A DNA stretch of 64,000 nucleotides from Sipunculus nudus (lineage: Eukaryota > Annelida > Sipuncula > Golfingiida > Sipunculidae), in NCBI GenBank assembly GCA_026874595.1, contig CM049318.1, forward strand, positions 31,654,956 through 31,718,955, given 5' to 3'. Shown here one piece after another: positions 24,472 to 37,069 of the stretch. Below the pieces are notes generated by a model. The model was not told the origin of the DNA and did not search any database. It saw nothing but the letters and a program-made list of their open reading frames with translations. The translations under genes were made by a program, and so were the position numbers. Within the stretch, counting starts at the first letter, position 1, and every line of letters starts with the position of its first letter.

Positions 24472-24474
<3 letters not shown>

Positions 24475-25423
24475 TGTGAACTGCCGCATGACGACAACCC
24501 CGTTAACACAAACACCTCGCTAACACGAATACTTTTCTTGGTCCTAGAACTGTCTTATATAAATTATCATTTAAAAAAAACTTCGGTAACACGACCATCC
24601 CGTTATCACGACCAACGACCACCTTTCTTGGTCCCGACCTTCAGATTGCCCCCGTATCACGACCTCTGGCCATTGACGACCGCGGCCCGTTGAGCAGATG
24701 ACACCCTAAAAGCCCAGCTTGGACTAAGATAATAGCCCGTAATTAATTAGCCGTATCACGACAACTGGCCCGTGACGACCACGGCCAGTTGAGCAGGTGA
24801 CCCGCTCACCGCCCAGCTTGGACTAAATTAGCTCGTGATTAATTAGCTTGACAATCATATACCCAACTATATTAAGGCTTGTTTATAATGCCGCCCTAAA
24901 CTATACGCATCGATAGATATTGGACTCCATGGTCCGTTACCTTGTTTCTTGAGTACGGCTGTTAGATTAGCATTTAACATACTGACCAAAAAGGAGTTTG
25001 GCAAACATTACTGACACCACACGCATATATTCAGGTGAGTAAAGAAAAAATGTGAAAAATCACATTTCTATGATCAAGCAGGAACCATATAAATAACACT
25101 TCATATATGATGTGATTATTCTGTTCTCACTACATGTTCGACATCAGATCATCTTCGTGTTAAGACCAATGCTGTAAGAATGCCTTCAACGCAAACAATT
25201 TGTTTCATTTGTGTGTTTTATTTATATGTGAATAAAACTTTTGAATTATATTTATGTATGTTAGTTCTTTTTCTTTATATTTTAAATTTTAAATTAAACA
25301 GGGACTACAACATTTACCTGAAATACTCATATTATCGCCTTCGTTAATATTGGCAGAATTATGTACAAGCATCCCGCTAACACGACCACCCCGCTAACGC
25401 GACCACCTGCGGGACCAGGTTTA

Positions 25424-25428
<5 letters not shown>
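24472..25428. mobile_element. Pogo/Tigger-like non-autonomous element inside a (TA)n tract
   Basis: The left end is TACTGTGAACTGCCGC and the right end, read inward on the other strand, is TACAGTAAACCTGGTCCCGC. Both ends are TA plus CWGT, and both touch (TA)n tracts (about 24437-24473 and 25427-25481). Subterminal sequence repeats the words CGCTAACACGACCACC at both sides. Inside, a unit of about 98 bases is duplicated in tandem (about 24653-24750 and 24751-24848), each copy ending in TAATTAATTAG. No transposase frame is present. The pairing of the two ends as one element is likely but not proven. Confidence 0.5.
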
Positions 25429-25477
<49 letters not shown>

Positions 25478-25481
25478 ATAT

Positions 25482-26689
25482 AATATAATTTATTCATATA
25501 TACAAATATCTGAGAGAGAGCGAGGGGGAGAAAATGATAGTGCATAAAGAACATTTTACCTTTCATGACATACAATGTGGTTCTACCAATGAATATAATA
25601 TTTAGAAATGGATTTTTTTTTTATATTAGGCATGCGCAATTTTCCTACAGGGTATTAAATCCCACTTCATCCCACATGTGAATGATTTTACAAATTACGA
25701 ATCTCGCAATGTTGAAACATTAGGCCGAAATAAGGTTATTTTCTTAAGCACCGCGCGCTTGCACATAAATATACGATTTTCAGTATTAATTTAGCGGTTT
25801 TGAAATTCAGCAGTTGGGTAAACCCTTTAAATAAAATATAATAACAGAATTTCGATAAAACATCCTTTTGTTATGATCGGCTTTTACTTGTCTATGAAAC
25901 TACTAAAGCTATATCAAAATTCACCATAAACAGGTTAAATATGTGACGCTATCTGACAATTAAATAACTATTTTTAAAAGCAATTAAAACAGAAGAGAAT
26001 GCGTCGAAAAAGTTATTCTGAAGTAAGACACCCTCACACACACGTACATGCACACATCTATATGCACACACACACACACATATATATATAATGCGTGCAG
26101 CCGTGTTAGTTTCTCAGTGTATAGATAACAGGATAATGCTAGATTATAAGTGTCCCGGTTATGTTGAGTTCATGTCCTCTAGCACATTAATGGTTTGAAG
26201 TTCATAATGCTCACCGGCTGAATGCTGATGATGATTGAAGACTAGTTTAGCAGCGATCTGGCTGTGCAAGTCCATGATTATGAAAAGTTCATACATAAAA
26301 AGTATATTAACTTATATATTAAATAGACAGTGTGAGAAGTTTAAATTTTACTATTTTTTTGTAAACCAAACCTCCGGTCGGAGAACATATCTCTCAACTG
26401 AAACAACCGTCAGAATGCATGCAGACTGGTTTTCTAAAAGGGTCACCTAACCGACATACGACTACGACAACTGTTACCATTCTATAAATAAATGCATTAA
26501 AACCTACAACATACGCCTTTCTGTCACGATTAAAAGATTTTATCTAATAAACCTATATATTAGAGATATTTCTAATAAAATACTAATCTATTATAAAGAA
26601 AAGTTATCTCTCACACGCTACTCACGGTATATTGAAATATTGACGAATATGGATATTAATTTGAAACTTAGTACATTCATTTGCAATTC
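25482..26689. other. Intergenic, nothing recognised
   Basis: AT-rich sequence with a short (CA)n/(TA)n stretch at about 26035-26090. No exon or repeat partner was found. Confidence 0.35.
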
Positions 26690-26695
26690 AAAAAT

Positions 26696-26750
26696 GGGAA
26701 ATTATACATTTGAAATAAACAGCATAAACTATTTTCTTATTCTCTCTCTA

Positions 26751-26781
<31 letters not shown>

Positions 26782-27071
26782 GTGTTAAACACAACTGATG
26801 ATTTTATGTAATTGACCTGCAAATAATTAAATATATTTACAATCAACAAGAATGTTTTATCAACATCAAACATCACTGTTTGGTTCCGACGGGATAGAGT
26901 CAAAATAGGCTTATTAAGATACAATTAACTATGACGTTTACGAATATAGTTCATTAATTTAAACGTGTATTCAGCACTGTTACTATTAACAAATTGCAAT
27001 TCAATATAAGTGTAAATATAATACAGTTAAAGCATACAACATGAACGCCTCTCCTTCTTTCTCACATATAC

Positions 27072-27129
<58 letters not shown>

Positions 27130-27339
27130 AAACATAACTGATGATTTTATGTAATTGACCTGCATATTATTAAATATATTTACAATCAACAAGAATGTTT
27201 TATCTATAGGAGATCAATGATAATCAGGAAATAAATCTGTATTCAAGAACAAAAAGAAAGGCGGAGAGACAGAAAAAAAAGAGAGAGAGAGAGAATAAGA
27301 AAATAGTTTATGTTGTTTATTTCAAATGTATAATTTCCC
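26696..27339. repeat. Foldback structure with 54-bp inverted arms and internal direct repeats
   Basis: The arm at 26696-26749 is the near-perfect reverse complement of 27286-27339, with about one mismatch, and both arms end inward in (CT)/(GA) runs. Inside, 26784-26860 and 27127-27203 are near-identical direct repeats (GTTAAACAYAACTGATGATT onward). The core (about 26858-27080) closely matches 33758-33990 downstream of the first signal-peptide exon, and more weakly 39450-39560. There is no coding frame. Confidence 0.75.
27080..27126. repeat. (CT)n microsatellite
   Basis: Pure CT dinucleotide run of nearly 50 bases inside the foldback structure; a shorter interrupted one lies at 26741-26781. 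Confidence 0.95.
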
Positions 27340-27572
27340 TTTAAATAGCCATGGGTGTTAAAACTGCTATAGACTGGCGAGCATTGTTAGTACATTAACG
27401 CCATTAATATTTTATCTATATTTAAATACTCAATAAAAGCTCAATATGCTAAATATTGTTCAAAGTTCAATGTTGCTTCACAAGGACGATAACAATGTTA
27501 TTGATATTATGTCACTCGGAGAAACACCCGACCAAGCTAGTCACAGGAGGGGTCTTGCTTTGTGAGAATATG

Positions 27573-27690
27573 ATCTGTTGAACCTCTCCTTACCGACATC
27601 TCTACACATGGCTAATCTGTCTATACGGACACCACTATATATGGCGCCGCTCTCCTAACGGACCTAACTAAGAAGTTAAAACCTTTCCAT
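27573..27690 (+). mobile_element. Short pogo-like terminal fragment
   Basis: TTGAACCTCTCCTTACCGAC followed by CTATACGGACACC matches the end words of the other TA-flanked elements in the window (GAACCTCTCCTTACAGGCAC at 41405). Only one end is recognisable. Confidence 0.4.
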
Positions 27691-30600
27691 ACGGGCACAT
27701 AAATGCTACACATATCAGTATGTTAACTGTAATATGATACGATAGACGTAGTGGACAGCTCGGCCACTTGGGGTCACTTAGAAATCTGCCAAACTCTGGG
27801 TCAGACGTATTATTGCTGTATCTTACTACAATAAAGAGCTATTGAACATATACATGTATTGAGTTAGGCATGGGTTATTATACACACACATTAGAGCTCA
27901 ACAACACATGGTCACTGATGCACCCGCTTCCTGCTTGGCTCATGTGCCTCCTCCAATCGTATCATATTACACTTCACATACTGATATGTGTAGCATATAT
28001 GTAGCAATATATATATATGTGTGTGTGTGTCCATGTAAATGGATAGGTAAAGTGAAAGCAAAATCGACGCTTCCTGTGGTAACAGATTACTCGGTGTCAG
28101 TCAATATTATACATGCAGGAGAGTATCGGTAACAGGGACACGTACTTCCGCTAGATGGCAGTTATGCAAACATACGCGGGTGAACACCTCGGTATATAAT
28201 GCTCAATGTGAGTTTTCAAACTCTTGTAAACTTATCAAAGCTCCTCACACTATTTGCTTCAGACTGTTGCAAGTTTTGTCTAACATCATATGTAAAAATA
28301 GGATCATATCGGAAAAAAAAGAGTTATTCAATTGTTGAACAGTGTAACACAACATAGGACCCGGCGAGCAAGTCTCATTTGTTACTGTACAGAAAATCAG
28401 AGAGGAAAAAAAATCCTGTATTTTATCAGAATCCCCACTAATCATATTAGAAGCCCAATTCTTTATCCGATACTAGTGGTTTTCATAAATTATAAACATT
28501 GTTCTTTTTTGCACGGTAGTTTAAATGGCCGGATATGAACATATGAATGTCTTTATTATTCGACCAGGATCTGTGAGAACTGTTGCATTACTTTCAATTT
28601 CCTTTTTCGTTTTTTTTTTTTTTACTTTGCAAACCGCTATATTACCATCAACTTGTAAAGCTTAATGGGCCCTAGATTTAATGCCTTCACCAGGAGAGTA
28701 TGCGTTCATTCCTGTTCGTGTGTAAGTTTGTGTGTGTGTGTGTTTTTGTGCTGTGTGTTTGTTTACATCATATATGATGCCATCATGAACGGAATCTCCT
28801 GCAGATTTCAGTGCATTTCTAGCATGAACCTGCGAGGATAGAATTAGCTTTCGGTATTGATCCAGGTTCAGGAATGTCATCAAGGCATTTTTTTCACAAA
28901 TGTACAGTCACTTATGGTTGGATGAACTCGGGAATACGGGCCGAATAAGTGAAATTAAATACGGTTTTTTGAACATCCCTTATGGCGGATGTTTACATTC
29001 CTTTGCATTCGGATTTCCAGTTCAACATAATCTTGCAAAATGACCCCTACTACGCCCCCCCCCCCCCCTATGTCAGGCATTATCCAGATTTGCCCACCCC
29101 CTTTCGTATTTCTTGACCCACATCACTGTAGGACCATCTCATTGACAGTCCACATATGTTTGCTGCTGTACCACGTACCATGTAACATCGGCTAAACGCG
29201 CAGGCCTAACAAATTTCAGTAGATGATTCCAAGAATGAGGTGAGTCCAACGAAGCGTGGACAATGAGTGATAATAGTTTACCCCATCTAACATACAGTCC
29301 ACCCATGTTTACTTAAATATCCATAGCTTTATACAGGAGTACTTTGATTCAGACCTCTCAGTATAAATAACTTCATAGTACAGATACGTAGCTCATGTAT
29401 ATGTGGCAAGGACAAATCAGCCTTTAGGATACTAATGAATGCATATATGTAAAAGCATCTCACAACACTATGAAAAATTAGGTGAACCAACTGGTATGGT
29501 GTATATAGTTGAATCTTGCTTTTTACGAAAATTTGTATTAAAAAAAATAACTCTATTAAGCGAATATTAGAAAAACGACATTAGAAAATATATTTTCCCA
29601 AATAACAGAATGTGATTCCGAGGATAACTAGCTGCGTGGTGTTCCTTCGCCGTGAAGAATAACAAATACTCTGATCAGCGCGTCTAATTAAGCCTAATTG
29701 GTAATTGAGAGTTTTTGTTGCTATGCCATTAATGTGCAATGATTCATACGATCATCATAAGGAGTTTACAGATGTCACAACATTGTTCCCCTAAGTTTGA
29801 TCTTTCTTTGAATGTTTCTTGTTGCTTCCCTGTTGGTTATGTAACTCAACGTTCGGGAAAAGTTCATGATTTTGAGTATGTTTCATCTCTTAGGCTCTGT
29901 GATCGCAATACCCAGTCAGGTTTCACAAACTTAAAACGTGATTTTTTTTCTGTGCCATGACAACCGCAACTTGTCTTGGATAACGGTTACTTTCAATCAG
30001 TGAAAAAAATCAACGATCTACACCAGAAGGTATTTACGTAGCCTACGATCTTCACTGCGATATTTAATATAGATCGTTAATGCAATGTCATAATATAAAA
30101 TACGAAATACATGTAAAATCATGTACATTACTTGTCGTAGATGCCAGCACAAATAAGCCTTTAAAAGCATACCGTTTGCAAACATTTACTATGGCGGCTT
30201 TGACCAAAATCCGTCATTTCATTGGATATAAACAATACACTTCAAGTTTTATACATATAGAAAACTGCTAATTTGTTTTAAAAAATGAGTAAAATGATTG
30301 TTAATGGATTACTTATTTTTTATATACAAATAAGATTTAGAAAAAAATGTGCTGATGATATAAGTTAACTAGCAGGACCAGGATTAGCATATTAAAACAT
30401 TGTTTTGCTCTCGTGTACATGTAGGGCTGTAATAATAGTATACTTATTCTTAGAATGGTGTGCCTTGCATGTTCGTAACCTCCCAAATCCGAACTAAATT
30501 TATGTTCCCATGACTATTCGAATATTAGAGATTCTACTGTATTATATAACCAAAAACCTAAAAAAAACGTGTCGTATTCGTTACAATGCCTTCAAGTGAT

Positions 30601-30924
30601 TCATGGAAATAATTTTCTACTGTTAAAGTCTTTGTATAGTTATTTAAGCAAACACATACAATGGTGTTTATTTTCATTTTTTTATCCATACTTTCGCTGG
30701 ATCTCAATTTTAACTGATTTTCAAACACTGACATTTGGACAAAAATGTTTTAGACAGGTGTCAAATTTGCACCCGATTTTTATATTGACCTTAATTCTAA
30801 AGTGGAATGTCCCTGCTACCGCATCTATTTGTTATAGTTAATATCCCTTCTATGAAAAAAACAACATTGTACCAAGGTGTTTACTACTGGTGTCTTTTTC
30901 TCCATGGATGAATTGACATTTGTT
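27691..30924. other. Intergenic, one possible long pogo-like element, otherwise nothing
   Basis: A left end TATAGTTGAATCTTGC (about 29505) and a right end that reads inward TACAGTAGAATCTCTAAT (about 30543) could bound an element of about 1.04 kb. It holds TAATTAAGCCTAATTG-like words near 29685, as in the other long elements. No transposase frame and no gene were found. A poly-C run lies at about 29057-29068. Confidence 0.35.
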
Positions 30925-30929
30925 TCGGG

Positions 30930-32700
30930 TGGCAGATCTATAGCACTAGCATATAGATCAGGATCTATGAAGCTGCTTTATAGATCATTATTATGACACT
31001 CCTTTATGGATCAGGATATATAAACCTTATGTATGGATCAGGATCAGTGATACTACTATGTGAATGAGTATGTATATCAACAATACATGGATAAGGACCC
31101 ACGGCAACAGTATATGGATCGGATCTGTGACACTCCTATGTGAATCAATAGCTGTGACTCATTTATTGATCATTATCTATGACATCCCTACATGGATGAG
31201 TTTCCATTACATTCGAATAATAATCAGGGTCTTTGACACTACCATTCGGATCAGGTTTTGTGACAATGCTTTATGGGTCAGAATCTCTTGCAATCCTATA
31301 TGGACCAGTCTATGGCATTCATATAAATATCAGCAAATGGATAAGGTTTGTTAACACTCCTATGGATTAAGAGCGATGAGAACAGTATACGGATAAGGAT
31401 CTGTGACACCCCTGTAAGGAACAGTATCTATGACATTCACACATGGATCAGTATCTATCACACTCATATATTGATCAGGATCTATGAAACACCTAAATGT
31501 ATCAAGATCTGTGACACCTCTATATGGACCAGAAAATATGACATCGGTTTATGGATCAATATCTCCGACAGTCGTATATGGATAAAGAACTACGGCAGTC
31601 ATATTTGGATTATTATCCATGGAATTTGTATGGATTTTTATGGATAAGAGTTTATAACATTGCTATGTAAATGATCATTTATGACAACCCTATATGGATG
31701 AGTATTTATGAAACTCCCATGTGGACCAACAGTTATGACACCAGTATATCGATCAAGATCTTTGACATACCTATATGGACCAGGATCTGTAACATATATA
31801 TGTGCCAGGAAGTAAGGCACTGGTATATCGATCAGTATATCTGACATCCCTATGAGGTTCAGGAATTATTTCACTCATTTAAGGATCGCGATATATATAG
31901 AAACAGCATATGACAAGATCTATGATAGTGCTTTACGAGTAAGTTCTTATGACACTCCTATATGGATCAGAATATCAGACACTCCTGTATGGATCATGAT
32001 GTAAGACACTGTTAGACATTTATTAGGATCCATGACGCCAGTATTTGGATCGGGATCTATGAAACTCCTAAAAAGATCAGTATCTATGACACACACATAT
32101 TAAGGATTCTTTGGATCAGTATATGGATTAAGATCTTTGATATCCCTTAAGGATCCTTATCTGAAACACCATCATATTGGTCGGAACTGTGATACTCATG
32201 TAAGGATCAAGATCTAATTTACTCTAATATTGTTACTTATATATGGATCAATATAATGACACCCCTACATGGAATATAAAAATCAGTATCTATAGCAAGC
32301 CCATTTGGATCAGTATCTATTACACTCATCTATGGATAAGTCTTGGTGACATTGCTCTTAAAGTTAGTATTTATGACACCTCTATATGGATCAGTATTTA
32401 TGACACCCGTAGGAAGACCAGGATCTGTGACATACCTATACGGATCAGGATCTGTGACACTTCTACATGGATCAGGTTATGAGATATTTCTATATGGATC
32501 AGGAACTATGTAACTGGTATTTTAATCAGTATCTTTGGCACCAGCATCAATCGTTGACTGGGATCTATAACACACCTACATTTATCAGGATTTATGGCAC
32601 TCGTATATCGATCAAGGTCAATGGCATCAGTAAATTGACTGGGATCCATGACACACATTTAAGGATAAATTACAGTCAGGAGCATTATTGACTCCGATAT
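30930..32700 (+). repeat. 27-bp minisatellite, array 1
   Basis: An imperfect tandem array of about 65 units has consensus close to GATCAGTATCTATGACACTC plus CTATATG (27 bases). Because 27 is a multiple of three, several plus-strand frames stay open through many units and read as a nine-residue peptide repeat of the form I-R-I-Y-D-T-P-I-W. Stops and length changes break every frame, there is no start context or domain, and two further arrays exist, so I treat it as non-coding. It lies directly upstream of the first signal-peptide exon. Confidence 0.85.
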
Positions 32701-33305
32701 ATTTCAGGATTTACAATACGATGATACCACTTTCCAATCAAGTACCACTACCAGAAACTAAGAAGATAACACACGGTCTGTATTACATGCACTTGGAATA
32801 TTATTATATCCCCGGCTAACAACATGACAAATCATATGAAAGTGCATGTATAACTTTGCTTAAGTCGGGCTTCCATTTATTATTGCGATTAAATAACTGA
32901 CCTCCGCTTTTTTATGGATAAACGGACTCGAGTCACTTATTACGAAAATCACAGATGATGTCATGTGTGTGTTTGTAATAAAAGTAGCCGATTCATCTCA
33001 TTTTCCGTCTATATTCATTTCTTGTGACATGCTTAACTATTCGATATAACACTATACAGTCCGAAACTAGTGACAATCGTGACTGACTTGTGCAGTGAAG
33101 CGATAACAAGTAGAACCAGGAAGTTTATATAATAACCGTACACATATTCAGTAATCATATTCAGTACATAATCGAGGGTAAACATAACAACACATACGGC
33201 AACCTGAGTGACGAGGCATGAAGGATCGATTTCAACGAAGCACATAGTCAGACCAGTAGACCGCCAGGACGCACAACCTTCAGTCAAATCTCCAACTTTC
33301 CAGCG
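32701..33305 (+). promoter_or_regulatory. Putative promoter and 5' leader of signal-peptide exon, copy 1
   Basis: The stretch is shared with 38546-39212 upstream of the paralogous exon, so it was duplicated with the exon. A TATA-like TTATATAATA lies at about 33125-33134, some 175 bases before the ATG; in the paralog it is shortened to TTTATAACC. An upstream ATG in AGGCATGAAGGAT (about 33217) opens a short frame (nine codons) in this copy and an even shorter one in the paralog. Promoter function is inferred from position only. Confidence 0.4.
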
Positions 33306-33363
33306 ATGTCTACTCGATGGACTTGGATTTTTGCCCTGCTATATGTCCTTGCGCGTGCACAAG
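33306..33363 (+). CDS. First coding exon, signal peptide, paralog 1
   Basis: The exon encodes 19 residues starting MSTRW, then a hydrophobic core (Ile-Phe-Ala-Leu-Leu-Tyr-Val-Leu) ending in Ala-Arg-Ala-Gln. This is a classic secretory signal peptide with an Ala-x-Ala cleavage site. It ends after the first base of a Gly codon at a GTATGT donor, phase 1. Phase 1 is what the EGF exons and the FAMeT exon at 60963 need. No following exon is found before the paralogous first exon at 39213, so this copy is either an alternative first exon of the same gene, or an orphan left by duplication. The ATG is supported by the conserved copy at 39213, with the same four start codons and donor. Confidence 0.68.
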
Positions 33364-33671
33364 GTATGTCTTTCTATACATCTCTATCCAAAACTGTAGG
33401 TACGGCTGCACGTCTTCATACATGTCAGAGCTAATATATATGGTTATATCGACAAATACGATGGCGTACAACTGAGCATTAAATAACTGCTAACTTACCA
33501 AAAACACTGACACTTAATATATTCATTGGGGTAATAATAATAATAATAATTATAATAATAATAATAATAATACTAATGTTATCTAATAGTAATTATTAGT
33601 AAATAGTATTATTATTAATATTATCATTATTATTATTATAACCTATATTTTCTGCAAATATAATGATGATA

Positions 33672-33721
<50 letters not shown>

Positions 33722-34265
33722 TTGCACAACTATTTATGAAAACATGTTTAAGGATACTCATGAACATCAAACATCACTGTTTGGTTCTGACGTATAAAGT
33801 CAAAATAGGCTTATTAAGATACAATTAACTATAACGTTTACGACTATAGTTCATTAATTCAAACATTTAAACGTGTATTCAGCACTGTTACTATTAACAA
33901 ATTGCAATTTAATATAAGTGTAAATATAATACAGTTAAAGCATACAATATGAACGCCTCTCCTTCTCTCTGTCATATACATACTCTCTCTCTCTCTCTCT
34001 TTCTCTCTCTTGCTGTCTTAAAATATAAATTTTATCTGATGATTGGAAGATTTTCTCTGATTCATTGTTGTTGCATTAATGTTATTAATATTGTTTATGT
34101 TATCTAACGTGGGGAAACACTCATCTTAGTAAGTCTCGGGATGGGTCCTGTTTTGCATTAAAATGACCTATCACATGCGTGTATTCAACAACGCCACTAA
34201 CTGATGGATGTTTGTCTCGATCCTTCAAGCACATGGACCCAAATATGAACCCCTGTTAAAGGCAC

Positions 34266-34343
<78 letters not shown>

Positions 34344-36419
34344 CGAACTCGCTTAAGTCGAAGTTACAGACTCGATATTCCGGGCAACTCTAGTTAAATT
34401 ATTACCAAAGAAAACCCGCTTGTGTCGAACTCCGGATGTGTCGAAGTTTTCTGAGGGTCCCTTCGACTTCGACACAACGAGGTTTCACTGTATATAGTAC
34501 ATCCAGATTTGTCCTACATCTGGCGTTGTCAAGAGAGGTTATTTGCTCATGGTTATGATGGTAGAACTTCCGTCTTATCATATCTTATCGTTGCATGGCT
34601 GATCATACCATGATATGATACTTCTCTGTAACAATAATGAAATGATCATTGTTCTGTTAGTTCATTATGGTTAATCCTTAGTATCCCTTGTTTTATCGTC
34701 TGCCTGCCGATAGATATAATCTCAGATAACAGATCAGTGGTCTGTTATTCACCCATAATCACAACATTATGTGCGTATTCGGGTCATGGGGGGGGGGGGA
34801 GAGAATTAGTTGTAGACGTATATCTTTTACCTGTCAAACTTTACTTATTCCGTTTTCATTTCATTCTCTACTTATAATATGTTATCATGTTTAATACTTA
34901 GGTACATGGTAATGCTTCTAAATTTCCGAAGACAACATGTTATTAACGTTATAATTGTGTTGTGAATTTAGGTAATACAGTATATTTGTATATTATTTCT
35001 TTATTAATCTCCTTTTCCTTAAAAAAATGACCCATCCGAAAATTTGATTAAATTAAGATTTAAAAAATATTTATCACATATGTTTTTTTTTGCGAAGCGA
35101 TTCAGATTTACCGTTTTGCTCACCTCTGCTTATCTTTTTTCTTATATGTGCTTGTGGAACTCAATATTTTTTAATGAAATACCTCATATGTTGAACAATA
35201 CATCTTTTCTTGGCTGAGTTCCTGTTTGGAACACCAAACATCGCAGATAATAATCCTTGTCAAGTTACATTCCTTTCAAAAATGACCGTCCGTACAATGC
35301 TTGCAGCGGCTGGAAGCTGTTCATCGAATTAGGATAGGCTTCATTAATTTTGGCTGCATATAAGGAATTCCTTGTAGTCACAGACAAGTTAAGACCGCTC
35401 GGTGTTTGGTTCCCTGCTATGACTCCTTTGCTAAGTGTTTGCCAAAAAAGGGCACCCTACCCTCCCACTGTGTCTATCTACTTAACGGCAGGCAACATTT
35501 AGAACAAATTATCTTCTAATTCCTATTAAAGCTTTATAAACAAAGGGAGCCGGGAAAAGCTAACATAATGAAGACCAGGAAGACAAAACATAAAGTCAAA
35601 CGGGATGTACATTGTTGTTCATGTCCCATTCACAATGCACTTGATCTAAAAGCGGGCGGGAATTTCATTTATTATTAATATTCTTTGTCTTTGTTTGTTA
35701 TGTTATTTAAGCTATGTTGCTATACACATGGAGGAAGATCGGTAAATATTATGGGATTCCAATCTTTGTAGCTTGATAACTGAGATAAAATAGTTGAGAG
35801 ATGCAGGCAAAAAAAGTTAAAATCAATAAGAATATGGCTGGAATCAACCTCTGGTCTGTGTACACATATCACGATTTATAAGAAAGACAAGTATGGAAAC
35901 CAACATATATTCTTGATTTAAAACAACAAAGAGTTGAGGTGAATGAAAAACACTGAAGGAAACGCAATCCACAATAGGATTACTTACGGGTACCGATCCG
36001 TCTTGGCTAACCAAGAATCGCTCATATCTCCCTCTGTAGTGTATGTCTCATCGGCCCAATGTGGGCACAGTCACAACCCAAGTGAAGCTATAACAACTCT
36101 ATACGATACAAAAGCCTGATTTAAATCATTATTCTGGATGATGACTTACCCCTTAAACCTGAATAGTATGAACGATTACGCCCATTAACTGTGACGCCCT
36201 TGGCCTAATCCGGATTCTTAATATTTTCCATATATAAGGTCGTAGGAAAATGTTATAATTCGAAGGACATAAGACATCCCCATATTGGTCAGGATCACAA
36301 CCACGGGTGTTGCAGAGCCCAAAGCATTCGTGTTAAAAAAACTTAATGATTTTCAGTTGGATGAGAAACTGCAGGAACTCTTTAACAAATCAGTCATTCA
36401 GAGAAAAATTATTTCTTTA
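33364..36419. other. Downstream of paralog 1: repeats, no further exon seen
   Basis: (AAT)n lies at about 33536-33640 and (TA)n at about 33672-33718. Next comes a segment shared with 26858-27080 and 39450-39560, then (TA)n at about 34266-34343. A pogo-like short element lies at 34344-34492. A fragment at about 34680-34810 matches the large triplicated block (words ATAATCTCAGATAA, TTATTCACCCATAATC). From 34,900 to 36,419 nothing was recognised. Confidence 0.5.
34344..34492. mobile_element. Short pogo/Tigger-like MITE
   Basis: About 150 bases run from CGAACTCGCTTAAGTCG next to a (TA)n tract to CACAACGAGGTTTCACTGTA. The right end reads inward as TACAGTGAAACCTCGTTGTG, a typical pogo/Tigger-type end with TA target. 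Internal words with TCGAA and CGAAG repeat in both directions. There is no coding frame. Confidence 0.6.
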
Positions 36420-37065
36420 TCAGTATTTATCACACTCCTATGAGGACAAGGGCCTATGTCACTTATGTACAGATCGGGATCTATGGCACTGCCATATGGA
36501 TCCGGAACTATGAAACTGCACTATGGATCAGTACTTAGGATACTCATATATGGATCAGGATATATGACACTCCTGTAAGGATCAGAAGAAGTGACACCAC
36601 TATGTGGTATACTGTTATACATATCAGTATCTGTGACATACTTATGATGACGAGGAACTATGTCACTCATATATGGATCTGGATCCATATCACTGGCAAA
36701 TGGATCAGGATATATGAAAAGGCTTAAGTATCAATTACACTGCTATATGGGTCAGGTTCGAAGACACTCATATAAAGGTCAGTATATATGACACTCATCT
36801 ATTGATTTGAAATATGGCAACATTATTAGGTTTAAAATTTATAACACTCCTCTAAGAATCAGTAGCTTTGTACAATTATTGATCAGTTTCTCTGACAAAC
36901 CTACGAGGACCAGGAAGTATGTCACTCATATATGGATCACGATCTATAGCACTAGCCTATGGATCAGGCTCTAGGAAGCTGCTATATGGATCAGTATTAC
37001 GACACTCCTATATGGATCAGGTTATATGAAATTCTGTATGGATCAGAATGAGTGATACACGGGAC
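36420..37065 (+). repeat. 27-bp minisatellite, array 2
   Basis: Same unit as array 1 (TATGGATCAG..., 27 bases), degenerate, about 24 units, ended by the satellite-like repeats that follow. Confidence 0.75.
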
Positions 37066-37069
37066 CGAT

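Noticed and set aside
31064-32691. Series of plus-strand open frames reading a nine-residue repeat
   Set aside because: They follow from the 27-bp minisatellite period, are broken by stops in every frame, and similar arrays occur twice more without any link to an exon.
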